Assembly: GCF_030678875.1 (NCBI RefSeq)
Contig: NZ_JAUUDS010000001.1
Span: 744,001 to 808,000, forward strand
Direction of reading: 5' to 3'
Origin: Sphingomonas aurea
GTDB lineage: Bacteria > Pseudomonadota > Alphaproteobacteria > Sphingomonadales > Sphingomonadaceae
DNA: 64,000 bases
Shown piece after piece: positions 9,186 through 19,945 of this stretch; positions within the stretch are counted from its first letter, which is position 1; each line of letters opens with the position of its first letter. The notes below the pieces were generated by a model. It had not been told where the DNA came from. It ran no database searches and saw nothing but the letters and a program-made list of their open reading frames with translations. The position numbers were made by a program, and so were the translations under genes.

Positions 9186-9710
9186 TCAGCCCAGCCGGCG
9201 CTGCTTGGCCAGCTTCTTCAGCAGCATGTCGCGCTTCAGCCGCGAGACATGGTCAATGAACAGCACGCCGTCGCAGTGGTCGATCTCGTGCTGCATGCAG
9301 GTGGCGAGCAGCCCGTCCAGATCCTCCTCGTGTGCGCCACCGCTCTCATCGAGCCAGCGGACACGCGCACTGGCGGGGCGCTTCACCTCGGCATATTGTT
9401 CCGGGATCGACAGGCAGCCCTCATTATAGGTCGACAGCTCGTCGGACACCGACACGATCTCGGGATTGATATAGGCGCGGGGGTTGCGGACGGGCTTGCC
9501 CTCCTCGTCCTCCTGATCCTGCAGGTCGATGACGACAACGCGGCGATCGATGCCAACCTGGATCGCCGCCAGGCCGATGCCACTTGCGGCATACATCGTC
9601 TCGGTCATGTCCGCGACCAGCGTGCGGACCTCGTCGTCGATCGTCTCGACAGGCTTGGAGACAAGGCGGAGGCGGGGATCGGGGATCTCGACAATGGAAA
9701 GGACGGCCAT
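9186..9710 (-). CDS. def: Peptide deformylase
   Basis: This enzyme removes the N-formyl group from nascent proteins. All three signature motifs are present in the 174-residue product: GIGLAAIQ at residues 44-51, EGCLS at 97-101 (the metal-ligand Cys is C99) and QHEIDH at 140-145 (catalytic Glu and two His ligands). The start at 9710 gives the standard N-terminus (MAVLSIVEIPDPRLR). It lies on the same strand just downstream of recR, across from fmt. def and fmt work in the same formylation cycle. Confidence 0.95.
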   Translation of the reverse strand: MAVLSIVEIPDPRLRLVSKPVETIDDEVRTLVADMTETMYAASGIGLAAIQVGIDRRVVVIDLQDQEDEEGKPVRNPRAYINPEIVSVSDELSTYNEGCLSIPEQYAEVKRPASARVRWLDESGGAHEEDLDGLLATCMQHEIDHCDGVLFIDHVSRLKRDMLLKKLAKQRRLG

Positions 9711-9749
9711 GCCCGAGCGGCTAGGCGGCAGGGGCGCCCCGGTCAAGCA

Positions 9750-10346
9750 TCAGCCCACCGGCCGCCGCGCGCGCAGCGCCTGAGCAAGCGTGCCCTCGTC
9801 CAGATAATCCAGCTCACCTCCCACCGGCAGGCCGTGCGCCAATTGGGTAAGGCGCACCGGGAACCGCTCGATCCGCTCGGCGAGGTAATGGGCGGTGGTC
9901 TGCCCCTCCAGCGTTGCGTTCATTGCCAGCACGACCTCATCGATGCCGCCCTCCTCGATCCGGCGGACCAGCGCGTCGATCGACAGGTCCTCCGGCCGCA
10001 CGCCTTCCAGCGCCGAAAGTCGACCACCCAGCACATGGAAGCGGCCGGGAAAGAGCCGCGAGCGCTCCAGCGCCCATAGATCGGCGACCTCCTCGACCAC
10101 GCACAGCGCCCGCGCGTCCCGGCGGGGGTCGGCGCAGATCGCGCACGGATCGGCGGTGTCGACATTGCCGCAGGTTCCGCAAGTCTCCAGCCGTTCCTCC
10201 ACAGCCGCCAGCGCGGCGAGCAAGGGCCCGAGCGCCGCCTCACGCTTCTTGAGCAGATGAAGTACCGCGCGCCGCGCCGAGCGCGGACCGAGCCCGGGCA
10301 GGCGGGCAAGCGCCTGGGTCAGGGCTTCGATCTCGGGGGAGGCCAT
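9750..10346 (-). CDS. recR: Recombination mediator protein RecR
   Basis: RecR is the zinc-binding partner of RecO/RecF in gap repair. The 198-residue length is typical. It has an N-terminal helix-hairpin-helix ([21 protein letters not shown]), a C4 zinc finger ([16 protein letters not shown]) near residues 58-73, and a Toprim domain beginning at [14 protein letters not shown]. The start at 10346 (MASPEIEAL) matches the usual RecR N-terminus. The longer in-frame extension runs antisense to fmt and is rejected. Confidence 0.95.
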   Translation of the reverse strand: MASPEIEALTQALARLPGLGPRSARRAVLHLLKKREAALGPLLAALAAVEERLETCGTCGNVDTADPCAICADPRRDARALCVVEEVADLWALERSRLFPGRFHVLGGRLSALEGVRPEDLSIDALVRRIEEGGIDEVVLAMNATLEGQTTAHYLAERIERFPVRLTQLAHGLPVGGELDYLDEGTLAQALRARRPVG

Positions 10347-10400
10347 GCCGGAACAGATAGGGGGTTGCGCTGCCCCGCGCCAGCGGAGACAGCGCCGGCC

Positions 10401-11312
10401 ATGCGGATCATCTTCATGGGAACGCCGGGCTTCGCGGTGCCGACGCTGGATGCGCTGGTGACGGCCGGGCACGATGTCGTGGCGGCGTACAGCCAGCCGG
10501 CCCGGCCGGGCGGGCGGCGCGGGCGCGAGCTGGTTCCCTCCCCCGTCGAGCAGCGTGCGACCGCGCTCGGCATCCCGGTACGCACGCCGGTGTCGCTGAA
10601 GGGCGCGGAGGAGCAGGACGCGTTCGCGGCGCTCGACGCCGACGTTGCGGTCGTTGCCGCCTATGGCCTGATCCTCCCGCGTCCCGTGCTGGCAGCACCT
10701 CGGCTCGGCTGCCTGAACGTCCACGGATCGCTGCTGCCGCGCTGGCGTGGCGCGGCACCGGTGCAGCGCGCGATCCTGGCCGGCGATGCAGAGACGGGTG
10801 TCGGCATCATGCAGATGGAGGCCGGGCTGGACACGGGACCGGTGCGACTGGAAGGCCGAACGGCGGTCGACGGCAAGACGGCGGGTGCGCTGACCGAAGA
10901 ACTGGCGGCGCTCGGCGCGGCGCTGATGGTGAGGGTGCTGGCCCAGCCGGACGCCTATCCGCCGGTGCCGCAGCCCGAGGACGGCGTTACCTATGCCGCG
11001 AAGATCGACAAGGCAGAGGCGCGGATCGGGTTCGACCGGCCTGCGATCGAGCTCGAACGGCTGGTCCGCGCGATGAACCCGGCGCCTGGCGCGTGGTTCG
11101 AGGTGGCGGGCGAGCGGGTGAAGATACTCGAGGCGGTTGCCGATGGACGCGCGCCAGTTGCTGAATCAGGCACCGTAGTCGGTGCGGCGCTGGAAATTGC
11201 CTGTACATCAGGGGTGCTGATACCGACCCATGTTCAACGCGCCGGCCGTGGCGTGACCTCCGCAGAAGAGATGCTGCGCGGCTTTCCGATCCCGCCGGGC
11301 ACCCGGCTTTGA
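10401..11312 (+). CDS. fmt: Methionyl-tRNA formyltransferase
   Basis: This enzyme formylates Met-tRNA(fMet) using 10-formyl-tetrahydrofolate. The N-terminal Rossmann domain opens with [16 protein letters not shown]. Catalytic residues N106, H108 and D144 are in place ([23 protein letters not shown]). The C-terminal OB domain follows. The 303-residue length is normal. It diverges from recR, and its stop overlaps the truA start, so fmt and truA form one transcript. Confidence 0.95.
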   Translation: MRIIFMGTPGFAVPTLDALVTAGHDVVAAYSQPARPGGRRGRELVPSPVEQRATALGIPVRTPVSLKGAEEQDAFAALDADVAVVAAYGLILPRPVLAAPRLGCLNVHGSLLPRWRGAAPVQRAILAGDAETGVGIMQMEAGLDTGPVRLEGRTAVDGKTAGALTEELAALGAALMVRVLAQPDAYPPVPQPEDGVTYAAKIDKAEARIGFDRPAIELERLVRAMNPAPGAWFEVAGERVKILEAVADGRAPVAESGTVVGAALEIACTSGVLIPTHVQRAGRGVTSAEEMLRGFPIPPGTRL

Positions 11313-12049
11313 CGCGGTTCGCGCTGACGGTGGAATATGACGGCCGGCCCTTCATGGGCTGGCAGCGACAGGCGCACGGTCCCTCGGTCCAACAGGCGCT
11401 GGAAGAGGCAGCACGAGCGCTGACCGGCGAGACGGTCGCGGTGCACGCGGCGGGGCGGACCGATGCCGGCGTCCACGCACTGGCGATGCGCGCGCACTGC
11501 GACATCGCCAAGCCGATCGCGCCGTTCCGCCTGATGGAGGCGCTGAACGCGCTCCTCCGCCCCGCGCCGGTCGCTGTGCTGGCATGTCAGGTGGTGGCGG
11601 ACGACTGGCACGCGCGCTTCTCGTGCCTCGGCCGGTCGTACGAGTATCGTATCGTGAACCGCCGCGCGCCGCTGACCTTCGAGCGCGGGCTGGCGTGGCA
11701 GGTGCCGCAGCCGCTCGATGCGGAGGCGATGGCGGCGGGGGCGGCGCTGCTGGTCGGGCGGCACGATTTCACCACCTTCCGCTCGGCCCATTGCCAGGCG
11801 GACAGCCCGGTGCGGACACTCGACCGGCTGGCGGTGATCCGCGACGCCGACATGATCGTGGTGGAGGCGGCGGCGCGCTCCTTCCTCCACCATCAGGTCC
11901 GCTCGATGGTCGGGTGCCTCGCGCTGGTCGGCATGGGACGATGGTCGCCCGACGAGGTCGGCGCGGCGCTGGCGGCAAGGGATCGCGCCCGGCTGGGGCT
12001 GAACGCCCCGCCGGACGGCCTGTTCTTTACCGGCGCGACATACCCCTAG
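11309..12049 (+). CDS. truA: tRNA pseudouridine(38-40) synthase TruA
   Basis: TruA makes pseudouridine at positions 38-40 of tRNA anticodon arms. The 246-residue product has the catalytic D52 in [14 protein letters not shown] and the family motif [13 protein letters not shown]. It starts with TTG at 11309, overlapping the fmt stop by four bases (TTGA), which implies coupling. Its stop overlaps that of the convergent methyltransferase at 12046. Confidence 0.94.
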   Translation: MTRFALTVEYDGRPFMGWQRQAHGPSVQQALEEAARALTGETVAVHAAGRTDAGVHALAMRAHCDIAKPIAPFRLMEALNALLRPAPVAVLACQVVADDWHARFSCLGRSYEYRIVNRRAPLTFERGLAWQVPQPLDAEAMAAGAALLVGRHDFTTFRSAHCQADSPVRTLDRLAVIRDADMIVVEAAARSFLHHQVRSMVGCLALVGMGRWSPDEVGAALAARDRARLGLNAPPDGLFFTGATYP

Positions 12050-13212
12050 CGGATGAAGCGCGCGGCCAGCTCGACATGGGTCGACCAGCGGAACTGGCCG
12101 ACCGGCTGGATCCAGTCGATCCGCCACCCGGCCTGTACCATCCCTTTGGCATCGCGTGCGAAGCTCGACGGATTGCAGGAGACATAGGCGATGCTGCCGA
12201 CGCTGCACGCGGCCAGCGCCGCCGCCTGATCGCGCGCACCGGCGCGGGGGGGATCGAGCACCACCGCGTCGAAGCGATCGAGTTCGGTGACGGTCAGCGG
12301 CCGGCGATACAGGTCGCGGTGCTCGGGGAACACCGGTCGGCCGCGCATGTTCGCCGCCGCCTTGAGCGCGAACAGCGCGTCGCGCGCGCCCTCTGCGGCA
12401 TAGACCTTTGCCGGCAGCGACAGCGCGAAGGTGCCGAGCCCCGCGAACAGGTCGGCAACCGTCGTGGCACCATAGACCGCCTCGCGTACGGCGGTGACGA
12501 GTGCGTCCTCGCCGTCCTGCGTCGCCTGCAAGAAGGCACCGGCGGGCAATGCCACGGGCACGCCGCCGAGTGCGATCGTGACCGGCTGCGGCTCCCACCG
12601 CGCCTCTGCGCCCAGCCCGTCGTCGACCGAGAAGCGGGCAATGCCGTGCCGCTCGCAAAAGGCGGTGAGCGCCTCGGCGGCCGCGAGTCCCGTCGGTGCC
12701 CATCCGGTGACCAGAACGTCCGGCCCCTGATCGGCAAGCGCAAGATGAACGTCGGCACGCCGCTTCAGCCCCAGCTTCTGGAACAGCGCCCGAAGCGGCG
12801 CGACGAGCGCGAACAGCTCCGGAAGCAGCACATGGCACTCGCGCAGGTCGACGATCTGATGGCTCCCCTCCGCCGCAAAGCCGATCAGGCCGCGCTCGGC
12901 ATGGAGCGTCGCGCGGCGCCGGGTGCGCGGCGGCGACAGCAGTGCGGGGCGGATCGGTGCCGACAGCCCCTGCGCATCGAGCGCGCTCGCGACCCGATCG
13001 ATGCAGAACGCCGAGAACGCGGTATCGTCGAGATGCTGGAGCTGGCACCCGCCGCATTCGGGAAAGTGCCGGCAGGGCGCGTCCTGATGATGGGGTCCGG
13101 GCACGACCTGACCATCGTCGGTAAGCTGGTCACCGGGAGCGGCGAAGGCGGCGTGGCGGCCATCTGCGGCGACGCCGTCGCCACGCGCTGCCACACGGAG
13201 GATAGGGCTCAT
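12046..13212 (-). CDS. Class I SAM-dependent RNA methyltransferase, RlmD/RumA family
   Basis: This 388-residue m5U-type RNA methyltransferase carries a probable [4Fe-4S] site: C47, C53 and C56 ([10 protein letters not shown]) with C126 (LRECHVL). The SAM-binding domain contains [25 protein letters not shown] and the catalytic cysteine in [12 protein letters not shown]. The family modifies a uridine in 23S rRNA or tRNA. The N-terminal TRAM domain seems to be missing or very short, as in many alphaproteobacterial members. Its start overlaps the nnr stop (ATGA on the minus strand), so it is the distal gene of an nnr-led operon. Confidence 0.9.
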   Translation of the reverse strand: MSPILRVAARGDGVAADGRHAAFAAPGDQLTDDGQVVPGPHHQDAPCRHFPECGGCQLQHLDDTAFSAFCIDRVASALDAQGLSAPIRPALLSPPRTRRRATLHAERGLIGFAAEGSHQIVDLRECHVLLPELFALVAPLRALFQKLGLKRRADVHLALADQGPDVLVTGWAPTGLAAAEALTAFCERHGIARFSVDDGLGAEARWEPQPVTIALGGVPVALPAGAFLQATQDGEDALVTAVREAVYGATTVADLFAGLGTFALSLPAKVYAAEGARDALFALKAAANMRGRPVFPEHRDLYRRPLTVTELDRFDAVVLDPPRAGARDQAAALAACSVGSIAYVSCNPSSFARDAKGMVQAGWRIDWIQPVGQFRWSTHVELAARFIR

Positions 13213-14564
13213 CGAACGCGCGATAGCGCGGCGGCGAGGTCGTCGGCAATGAAGGATCGCCCGCACGCCACGGCCGCACGGCCGTGCAGCCGGACGGCGG
13301 CGGTGGCGGCATCGAACGGCGACAGCCCCGCCGACAGCATCGCACCGGTCGCTCCGGCCAGAACGTCCCCCGTACCCGCCGTCGACAGCCATGGGCTGCC
13401 ACCCGTGGCCACGATCACCCGGCCGTCCGGATCGGCGATGACGGTGTCCGGCCCCTTCAGCACCACGGTCGCGCCGCTCCGCGCTGCCGCGGCACGGGCG
13501 CGGTCGATACGGCTTCCTTCCCCCTTGCCGAACAGCGCGTCGAACTCGCCCTGGTGCGGGGTCAGGATGGCGGGTGCGCCGCGCGGCGCATCGGGATCGA
13601 GCAGGTGGAGCGCGTCGCCGTCGATCACCAGCGGCCGGCCGCTGGCGAGCACGGCGTCGAGCCTGGCGCGTGCGTCATCGTCGCGGCCGAGACCAGGGCC
13701 GATCACCACCGCCCCGATGCGCACATCGTCCAGCGCCTCTGCCGACCAGCGGCGACGGACGACGGCGTGTGGTGCTCCCTTCGGATCGCGTCCACCGAGA
13801 TGCAGGACATATCCTGCGCCTGCGCGGAGTGCCGACACCGCTGCCAGTTCCGCCGCCCCGCCCATCCGGCCGGCGACCACCGCGACCATGCCGCGCGAAT
13901 ATTTGTGGCTGGCCGGCCCGGGCTCCGGCAGGTCGGCGCGGCGCATGACCGACGCGCGCGAAACGGGCGCGAGGCCGAGATCGATCAGCCGCACCTCGCC
14001 CATCAGGCCCGCCGCCGGATAGAGAAGGTGCGCCGGCTTGGCCGAACCCAGCGCCAGGGTCAGGTCGAAGCGCGGCACCATGCTCAGGCAGCAGCCGTCA
14101 TCGCTGGCAACGCCGCTCGGCAGGTCGATGGCGACGCGGAACCGCGCCGCTTCGGCCAGACGGTGAAGGTCCGTTGCCACCCCGTCGGGCAAGGGGCGAG
14201 ACAGGCCGGTGCCGAACAGCGCGTCGACCAGCACCGGGGCGGGCTGCGCCTCGGCGAGCGGCTCCACCGGCCCGTCCCAGCGGGTGCGGGCTGCACGCGC
14301 CAGATCACTCTTCGGCTCGCCAGCGGCGGCGATCCGCACGGCATGCCCCTGTTCCCGCAGCAGCCGCGCCGCGACATAACCGTCGCCGCCATTGTTTCCG
14401 GGGCCGCAGAGGATCAGCACCTCTGCCCCCGCGACCAGCCGGCGGATCGCGCCGGCTATCCCCTGCCCCGCCTGCTCCATCAGGAACGCGGAATCGCCAT
14501 GCGCGGCTTCCGCAGAGCGCATCTCTGCCGCGGTCAGGATCGGGGTGCCGGTGATCGGGGACAT
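13209..14564 (-). CDS. nnr: Bifunctional NAD(P)H-hydrate epimerase / ADP-dependent dehydratase
   Basis: This enzyme repairs hydrated NAD(P)H. The N-terminal YjeF_N epimerase domain (about residues 1-200) has LCGPGNNGGDGYVAARLLREQG. The C-terminal ribokinase-like dehydratase domain has ILTPHQGEFDALFG and the nucleotide-binding STAGTGDVLAGATGAMLSAG. The 451-residue size fits a fused protein. The start at 14564 (MSPITGTPILTAAEM) was preferred to 14600, which only adds a basic extension. The next gene downstream overlaps it. Confidence 0.93.
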   Translation of the reverse strand: MSPITGTPILTAAEMRSAEAAHGDSAFLMEQAGQGIAGAIRRLVAGAEVLILCGPGNNGGDGYVAARLLREQGHAVRIAAAGEPKSDLARAARTRWDGPVEPLAEAQPAPVLVDALFGTGLSRPLPDGVATDLHRLAEAARFRVAIDLPSGVASDDGCCLSMVPRFDLTLALGSAKPAHLLYPAAGLMGEVRLIDLGLAPVSRASVMRRADLPEPGPASHKYSRGMVAVVAGRMGGAAELAAVSALRAGAGYVLHLGGRDPKGAPHAVVRRRWSAEALDDVRIGAVVIGPGLGRDDDARARLDAVLASGRPLVIDGDALHLLDPDAPRGAPAILTPHQGEFDALFGKGEGSRIDRARAAAARSGATVVLKGPDTVIADPDGRVIVATGGSPWLSTAGTGDVLAGATGAMLSAGLSPFDAATAAVRLHGRAAVACGRSFIADDLAAALSRVR

Positions 14565-14610
14565 GGCGACGGCTTTGGACCGCCGCGCGAAGTCCGTCAA
14601 AGCATCGGCG

Positions 14611-16341
14611 TCAGATATCCGCGTAGACGTGCCGCTCCGCCTGCGCGCCGGGATGCGTCACCGCGCCCGCCCAGGCGGGGCCGACATTCTGGGCATACCG
14701 CCACAGTGCGCCCGACTGATAGTCATTGACCCGTGGCCGCCATGCGGCACGCCGCTCGGCAAGCACCGCGTCGTCGACCAGCAGGTCGATCGTGCCCGCC
14801 TCGGCATCGATACGGATCGTGTCGCCATTCTCGACCAGGGCGATCGGTCCGCAGTCGGCCGCTTCCGGCCCGACATGGCCGATACAGAAGCCGCGCGTCG
14901 CCCCCGAGAAGCGCCCGTCGGTGATGAGAGCGACCTTCTCGCCCATGCCCAGGCCATAGAGCGCCGCCGTCGTCGACAGCATCTCGCGCATCCCGGGACC
15001 GCCCTTTGGCCCCTCATAACGGATGACGACCACCTCGCCCTCGACGATCGAGCGCGCCTCCACCGCGGCAAAGGCTTCCTCCTCGCAGTCGAAGCAGCGC
15101 GCCGGCCCCTCGAACTGCAGCCGGTGCATGCCCGCGACCTTCACGATCGCCCCCTCGGGCGCTAGCGAACCGCGCAGCCCGACGACGCCGCCGGTCGGAG
15201 TGATCGGCGTCTTCGCGTCGTAGATGACCTTCTGGTCCGGGTTCCACGTCACCCGCTCGATATTCTCGGCGAGCGTGCGGCCGGTCACGGTCATGCACTC
15301 GCCGTGAAGCAGCCCCTCGGCCATCAGCGTCTTCATCAGCATGTAGATGCCGCCGGCGTCGTACATGTCCTTGGCGACGTATTTCCCGCCCGGCTTCAGG
15401 TCGGCGATGTACGGCGTCGTCTTGAAGATCTCGGCGACGTCGAACAGGTCGAACGTGATCCCTGCCTCGTGTGCCATCGCCGGCAGGTGGAGCGCGCCGT
15501 TGGTCGACCCGCCGGTCGCCGCGACGATCCGGGCAGCGTTCACGAACGCCTCGCGCGTACAGATGTCGCGCGGGCGGATGTTGGCGGCGATCAGCTCCAT
15601 TACCTGCGCACCGGCCGCGACCGCGATCTGCTCGCGGCTGGTATAGGGCGCGGGCACCATGTTGCTGTTGGGCAGGCTCAGCCCGATCGCCTCGCCGACG
15701 CACGCCATGGTGTTGGCGGTGTACTGGCCGCCGCATGCGCCGTGCCCGGGACACGCGACCTTCTCGAGTTCGTGCACCTCACCCAGCGGACAGGCGCCCG
15801 CGGCGTAGCGGCCGACCACCTCGAACACGTCGACAACGGTGACGTCGCGATCGTGGTACCGGCCAGGCAGGATCGATCCGCCATAGACGAAGATCGACGG
15901 CACGTTCAGCCGCAGCATCGCCATCATCATGCCCGGCAGCGACTTGTCGCAGCCGGCAAAGCCCACCAGCGCGTCGTAGCAATGGCCGCGTATCGACAGC
16001 TCGATCGAATCGGCGATCACCTCGCGGCTGACCAGAGAGGATTTCATCCCCTGATGGCCCATCGCGATGCCGTCGGTAACGGTGATGGTATTGAACCGCC
16101 GCGGCAGTCCGCCGCCCTCGACCACCCCGCGCTGCGCGGCATCGGCCTGCGCATCGAGCGCGGTGTTGCACGGCGCGGAATTGTTACCGGCAGAGGCGAG
16201 CGCGACGAACGGCCTTGCGATCTCCTCCTCGGTGATCCCCATCGCGTAATAATAGCTGCGATGCGGTGCGCGCTCGGGGCCGACGGAAACGTGGCGGCTG
16301 GGCAGGCGGGACTTGTCGAAACGGGATGCACTGTCGGTCAT
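14611..16341 (-). CDS. ilvD: Dihydroxy-acid dehydratase
   Basis: IlvD catalyses the third step in valine and isoleucine synthesis. The 576-residue product keeps the three Fe-S cluster cysteines: C58 ([11 protein letters not shown]), C131 ([12 protein letters not shown]) and C203 ([16 protein letters not shown]). The C-terminal half includes the conserved [14 protein letters not shown]. The start at 16341 gives [18 protein letters not shown]; a longer in-frame start at 16365 is possible. No other ilv genes are in the window. Confidence 0.96.
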   Translation of the reverse strand: MTDSASRFDKSRLPSRHVSVGPERAPHRSYYYAMGITEEEIARPFVALASAGNNSAPCNTALDAQADAAQRGVVEGGGLPRRFNTITVTDGIAMGHQGMKSSLVSREVIADSIELSIRGHCYDALVGFAGCDKSLPGMMMAMLRLNVPSIFVYGGSILPGRYHDRDVTVVDVFEVVGRYAAGACPLGEVHELEKVACPGHGACGGQYTANTMACVGEAIGLSLPNSNMVPAPYTSREQIAVAAGAQVMELIAANIRPRDICTREAFVNAARIVAATGGSTNGALHLPAMAHEAGITFDLFDVAEIFKTTPYIADLKPGGKYVAKDMYDAGGIYMLMKTLMAEGLLHGECMTVTGRTLAENIERVTWNPDQKVIYDAKTPITPTGGVVGLRGSLAPEGAIVKVAGMHRLQFEGPARCFDCEEEAFAAVEARSIVEGEVVVIRYEGPKGGPGMREMLSTTAALYGLGMGEKVALITDGRFSGATRGFCIGHVGPEAADCGPIALVENGDTIRIDAEAGTIDLLVDDAVLAERRAAWRPRVNDYQSGALWRYAQNVGPAWAGAVTHPGAQAERHVYADI

Positions 16342-16472
16342 GATGGCGTCGCCTATGTCGCGCACGGCGGGGTTGGCGCAAGCAAATTGCGCATCACAGC
16401 CCTCCGCTGGACCATATGGCCGTAATCGATACAGCGCCGTAGAGGGATCGTCTGCGCCGCACAGAGAACATC

Positions 16473-17036
16473 ATGATCCTCCCCGAACTCCTCCTGCCCA
16501 CCTACGTGCAAATGCTGGGTGCCCTCTCATCCTGGCTCGGCAAGGCCGCGGAGCAGCGGCCGGACGATGCAGAGGCATTGCTGACGGCGCGACTGGCGCC
16601 AGACATGTTTCCGCTGTCCACCCAAGTGCGCTTCGCCTGCGTGCAGGCGCAGGAGGGCGTGTTCCGGCTGCGGGGAGAGACGTTTTCGCCCTCGATCACG
16701 ACGCTGTTGGACGAGGGCCGCAACGCTGCGGAGCGTCCCGGATCGATCGCGGACGCGCAGGCGCGGATCGGCGAAACGCTGGCAGTGGTGGAACGTGCCG
16801 CGTCGGATATGCCCAGCATGGATCCCGCTACGGCGATCGCCCATGCACTGCCGCAGGGCATGGTCTTCGACCTGACTGCCGAGCAATATGCGCGCGACTG
16901 GGCGCTGCCGCAGTTCTACTTCCATGTGATGACGGCCTACGCGATCCTTCGCGCGCAGGGCGTCATGTTGGGCAAGGCCGACTATGTCGCGCACATGTTC
17001 GCATATCTGCGTCCCGGCACGCTGCCTTCGTCATAG
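16473..17036 (+). CDS. DUF1993-like protein
   Basis: This 187-residue soluble protein resembles the DUF1993 family, a helical DinB-like fold of unknown function (TYVQMLGALSSWLGKA near the N-terminus; PQFYFHVMTAYAILRAQGV near the C-terminus). I see no catalytic motif. It stands alone, divergent from ilvD across 131 bases and convergent with the response regulator gene at 17068. Confidence 0.75.
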   Translation: MILPELLLPTYVQMLGALSSWLGKAAEQRPDDAEALLTARLAPDMFPLSTQVRFACVQAQEGVFRLRGETFSPSITTLLDEGRNAAERPGSIADAQARIGETLAVVERAASDMPSMDPATAIAHALPQGMVFDLTAEQYARDWALPQFYFHVMTAYAILRAQGVMLGKADYVAHMFAYLRPGTLPSS

Positions 17037-17067
17037 CAGGCAGGGCGGAAGAGCGGCCCCTGCGTCC

Positions 17068-17415
17068 TTACAGCGCCGCCAGCGCCTTCGCCACGCCGTC
17101 CATCGTGAACGGCTTCTGCAGGACCGGCCGGTCGCGAAAGCGTTCGTCGACGCTGTCGTCGCTGCCACCGGTCGCGAAGACGAAGGGTACGCCGGCATCG
17201 GCCAGCGCCTGCGCCACCGGGGTGCTCTTCTCGCCGCCCCGCAGGTTCAGGTCGAGGATCGCGGCGTCGATACCGCCCTGCTCCACCCGTTCGAGCGCAC
17301 CAGCGACGGTGTCGGCATTGCCGGCAACGGTCTGCTCGAGGATCTCGAGGAAGTCCTCGAGCATCATCGCGATCAGCGGTTCGTCTTCGACGATCAGGAT
17401 GTTCTTGGCGGTCAT
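17068..17415 (-). CDS. Single-domain response regulator, FATG-type
   Basis: This 115-residue receiver has no output domain. It has an acidic patch (VEDEP, residues 9-13), phospho-acceptor D55 (ILDLNL), FATGG at 80-84 and K101 in the KPF motif. The FATG-x-KPF layout resembles the 'FAT GUY' single-domain regulators of alphaproteobacterial general stress and cell-cycle signalling. The start at 17415 removes an unlikely basic N-terminus. It lies 16 bases downstream of the hybrid kinase CckA and is probably cotranscribed, so it may take phosphate from CckA or its phosphotransferase. Confidence 0.85.
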   Translation of the reverse strand: MTAKNILIVEDEPLIAMMLEDFLEILEQTVAGNADTVAGALERVEQGGIDAAILDLNLRGGEKSTPVAQALADAGVPFVFATGGSDDSVDERFRDRPVLQKPFTMDGVAKALAAL

Positions 17416-17431
17416 CGTGCCCGCCTTTGCC

Positions 17432-19825
17432 TCAATCGGAACGATCTGGCAACGGGTTCGCCTGTCCCGCCAATCGCGCCGCGTCGGCGAGCTGCTGGAC
17501 CGAGAAGGGCTTGGGAAGAAAGGCGACATTGTCGAGGTCTATCGACTTGCGCAGCTGTTCCTCGGCATAACCCGACATGAACAGAACGGGAAGATCCGGA
17601 TAGCGTTCTCGGACTTTTCGGACCATCGTGGGTCCATCCATCGATGGCATCACGACATCGCTGATGAGCAGGTCGGGTCGTGCCGCCGTCTCGATCAGCT
17701 CCAGCGCCGCCTCGCCATTCTCGGCGGTCAGCACCGTATATCCCTGTCGGGTCAGCGCACGCTCGGCCACCGCACGGACCATGTCCTCATCCTCGACCAG
17801 CAGGATCGTCCCCTGCCCCCAGGCCGGGTCGACGCGTGGCGGTGTCTTCACCGGCGCCCGGACGGCGGGCGCCGGACCGGCAGCGTGGACGGGCAGGTAC
17901 ATGGTGAAGGTCGCGCCCTTGCCGGGCTTCGAATCAGCGAAGATCCAGCCACCGGACTGTTTGACGATGCCGTACACGGTGGAAAGGCCCAGGCCGGTGC
18001 CTTTGCCGGTTTCCTTGGTGGTGAAGAAGGGCTCGAAGATCTTGGGCAGCACGTCGGCGGGAATGCCCGTGCCCGTGTCGCAGACCGACAGGGCGGTATA
18101 GTCGGCGACGGGCAGGATGTCGTTCTTCATCGCCCGCACTTCCGCTGCGGATACTGCACATGTCTGGATGGTCAGCGTGCCGCCGCCATTCGGGTTGGCG
18201 GTCAGCATCGCGTCGCGGGCATTGACCGCCAGGTTGACGACGACCTGCTCCAGCTGCCCCGGGTCGGCGCGGACCGGCCCCAGCCCGCGACCGTGGCTGA
18301 CGTCCAGCCGCACCGTCTCGCCCATCAGCCGCTTCAACAGGGTCGACACCTCTGACACCACGTCGGGCAGCTGCAGGATCTGCGGACGCAGGGTCTGCTG
18401 GCGGCTGAATGCGAGCAGCTGGCGGGTCAGGCTTGCGGCGCGGTTCGAGTTGGTGCGGATCTGCTGGATGTCGTCATAATCGCTGTCGCCTGGCGAGTGA
18501 CGCATTAGCATCAGGTCGCAATGGCCCAGGATCGCGGTCAGGATGTTGTTGAAATCATGCGCGACGCCCCCGGCCAGCTGGCCGACCGCCTGCATCTTGG
18601 TCGCCTGTGCGACCTCGCGTTTCAGGCGGGTTTCCTCGGAATTGCTCTTCAGGCTGAGCAGCACGGCCGCGTCGCCCAAGCCTCGCGCGCCGGCGATGGT
18701 CAGCGATACGGGCTCGTCGGGATGATCCTTCAGCCGGACCGCCATGTCCGCGGAGTGCGTTGCGCCGCTTGCGAAGCGGCGGATCGCGTCGGCGACTGCC
18801 GCCTTGTCCTCGCGCACCACCAGGTCGCCCGGATAGAGCGGCATGGCGGCGGGATCGACCGCCGCGGCGCGGACAAAGGCGTTGTTCATCTGCAGAAAAC
18901 GGCCTTCCCGGTCGACCAGCGCCATGCCGAACGGCATCAGCCCGACGAACGAGCGCACATGCTCCGACCCCGACCCGCCGACTGCCGCGACCGGCGCGGC
19001 GAGGTCGTCGAGCAGCAGCACCATCAGCGGCGCATCCTCCGCCTCCAGGAACGGGATCTCGACGAAGCGCAGCGGTGGACCGCGTTCCCCCTCGCGCGCC
19101 AGCCGCAGCATGCCGCGACCGTCGCCCGCGATCACAGTCGCCAGATCGCGCCCGTCGAGCGTCCCTCCGCCCTCTCCCAGCGCACGACGGGTCAGGCCGG
19201 GGTCGGCGGCGATCACCGTGCCGTCGTGCGCGACCAGCGCCGCCATCGCCCCTGCCCGGCCGAGCCGGTCGCCGATCGGCCCGGCGATCAGCTGGCGAAG
19301 CGACTCGAGCGCGTCGCGCGAGTGGCGACGGCCGACGCGCCACACCAGCATGTCAGCCTCGTCGCCCGCCCGGTTGACGGTGATGTCGTAAAGGTCATCG
19401 ACCCCCTCCAACTCCGCCACTCCGTCGCGCCACGCGGTCCGTCCGGCCGAGGCCAGCATGTCGATCGCCTCCGCGCTCAGTGGCAGCCCGGGCGGGGTCG
19501 GCAGGTCGGGGAATAGCTCGACGAACGCGTCGTTGGCGCAGACCAGCCGGCCACCGCGATCGGTGACCGCGACCGGGTCGTCATTGGCAGAGGCGATCGC
19601 GCGCGACAGGTTCCAGTCGATGGCGCGCAGCGCCGGCGGTGCCACCGGCGCCAGCAGCCGCCAGGCGATCGCCACGCCACCGGCGACTATCCCGGCGCCG
19701 AGGAACCCGGCCGCCACCGTCCAGTCACGCGCGAAGACAAGGACCAGCCCCGCCGACAAAAGGGCGGCGAGCCCCGCGATCAGCGCGGCGGTGCGGACGG
19801 GGGAGATACGGGACGCGAACGGCAT
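17432..19825 (-). CDS. cckA: Cell-cycle hybrid histidine kinase CckA
   Basis: This is a 797-residue hybrid kinase. Two N-terminal membrane segments lie within about residues 10-60, followed by PAS-like sensor regions to about 400. The HisKA box carries H423 (GGVAHDFNNILTAILGHCD, the CckA-type signature). An ATPase domain (DTGTGIPADVLPKIFEPFFTT) precedes a C-terminal receiver with D723 (LLISDVVMPSMDG). CckA drives phosphorylation of the cell-cycle regulator CtrA through ChpT, neither of which is in the window. The start at 19825 has GAAGAGGG a few bases upstream. Confidence 0.93.
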   Translation of the reverse strand: MPFASRISPVRTAALIAGLAALLSAGLVLVFARDWTVAAGFLGAGIVAGGVAIAWRLLAPVAPPALRAIDWNLSRAIASANDDPVAVTDRGGRLVCANDAFVELFPDLPTPPGLPLSAEAIDMLASAGRTAWRDGVAELEGVDDLYDITVNRAGDEADMLVWRVGRRHSRDALESLRQLIAGPIGDRLGRAGAMAALVAHDGTVIAADPGLTRRALGEGGGTLDGRDLATVIAGDGRGMLRLAREGERGPPLRFVEIPFLEAEDAPLMVLLLDDLAAPVAAVGGSGSEHVRSFVGLMPFGMALVDREGRFLQMNNAFVRAAAVDPAAMPLYPGDLVVREDKAAVADAIRRFASGATHSADMAVRLKDHPDEPVSLTIAGARGLGDAAVLLSLKSNSEETRLKREVAQATKMQAVGQLAGGVAHDFNNILTAILGHCDLMLMRHSPGDSDYDDIQQIRTNSNRAASLTRQLLAFSRQQTLRPQILQLPDVVSEVSTLLKRLMGETVRLDVSHGRGLGPVRADPGQLEQVVVNLAVNARDAMLTANPNGGGTLTIQTCAVSAAEVRAMKNDILPVADYTALSVCDTGTGIPADVLPKIFEPFFTTKETGKGTGLGLSTVYGIVKQSGGWIFADSKPGKGATFTMYLPVHAAGPAPAVRAPVKTPPRVDPAWGQGTILLVEDEDMVRAVAERALTRQGYTVLTAENGEAALELIETAARPDLLISDVVMPSMDGPTMVRKVRERYPDLPVLFMSGYAEEQLRKSIDLDNVAFLPKPFSVQQLADAARLAGQANPLPDRSD

Positions 19826-19945
19826 GCACCCTCTTCGGGCGCGGCGGGCGGGTGCGTCAAGCGGGCGGGCGGCACCGGTCGGCCCGCACGGGCGGCTGGG
19901 CGTGTTGCGCCTCACGCTCCGCGTCGCAGGAGAGTCCTAAAGCAT

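Noticed and set aside
11584..14022. 812-codon plus-strand ORF across truA, the RlmD-like gene and nnr
   Set aside because: Runs antisense or out of frame over three recognised enzymes and has no domain of its own.
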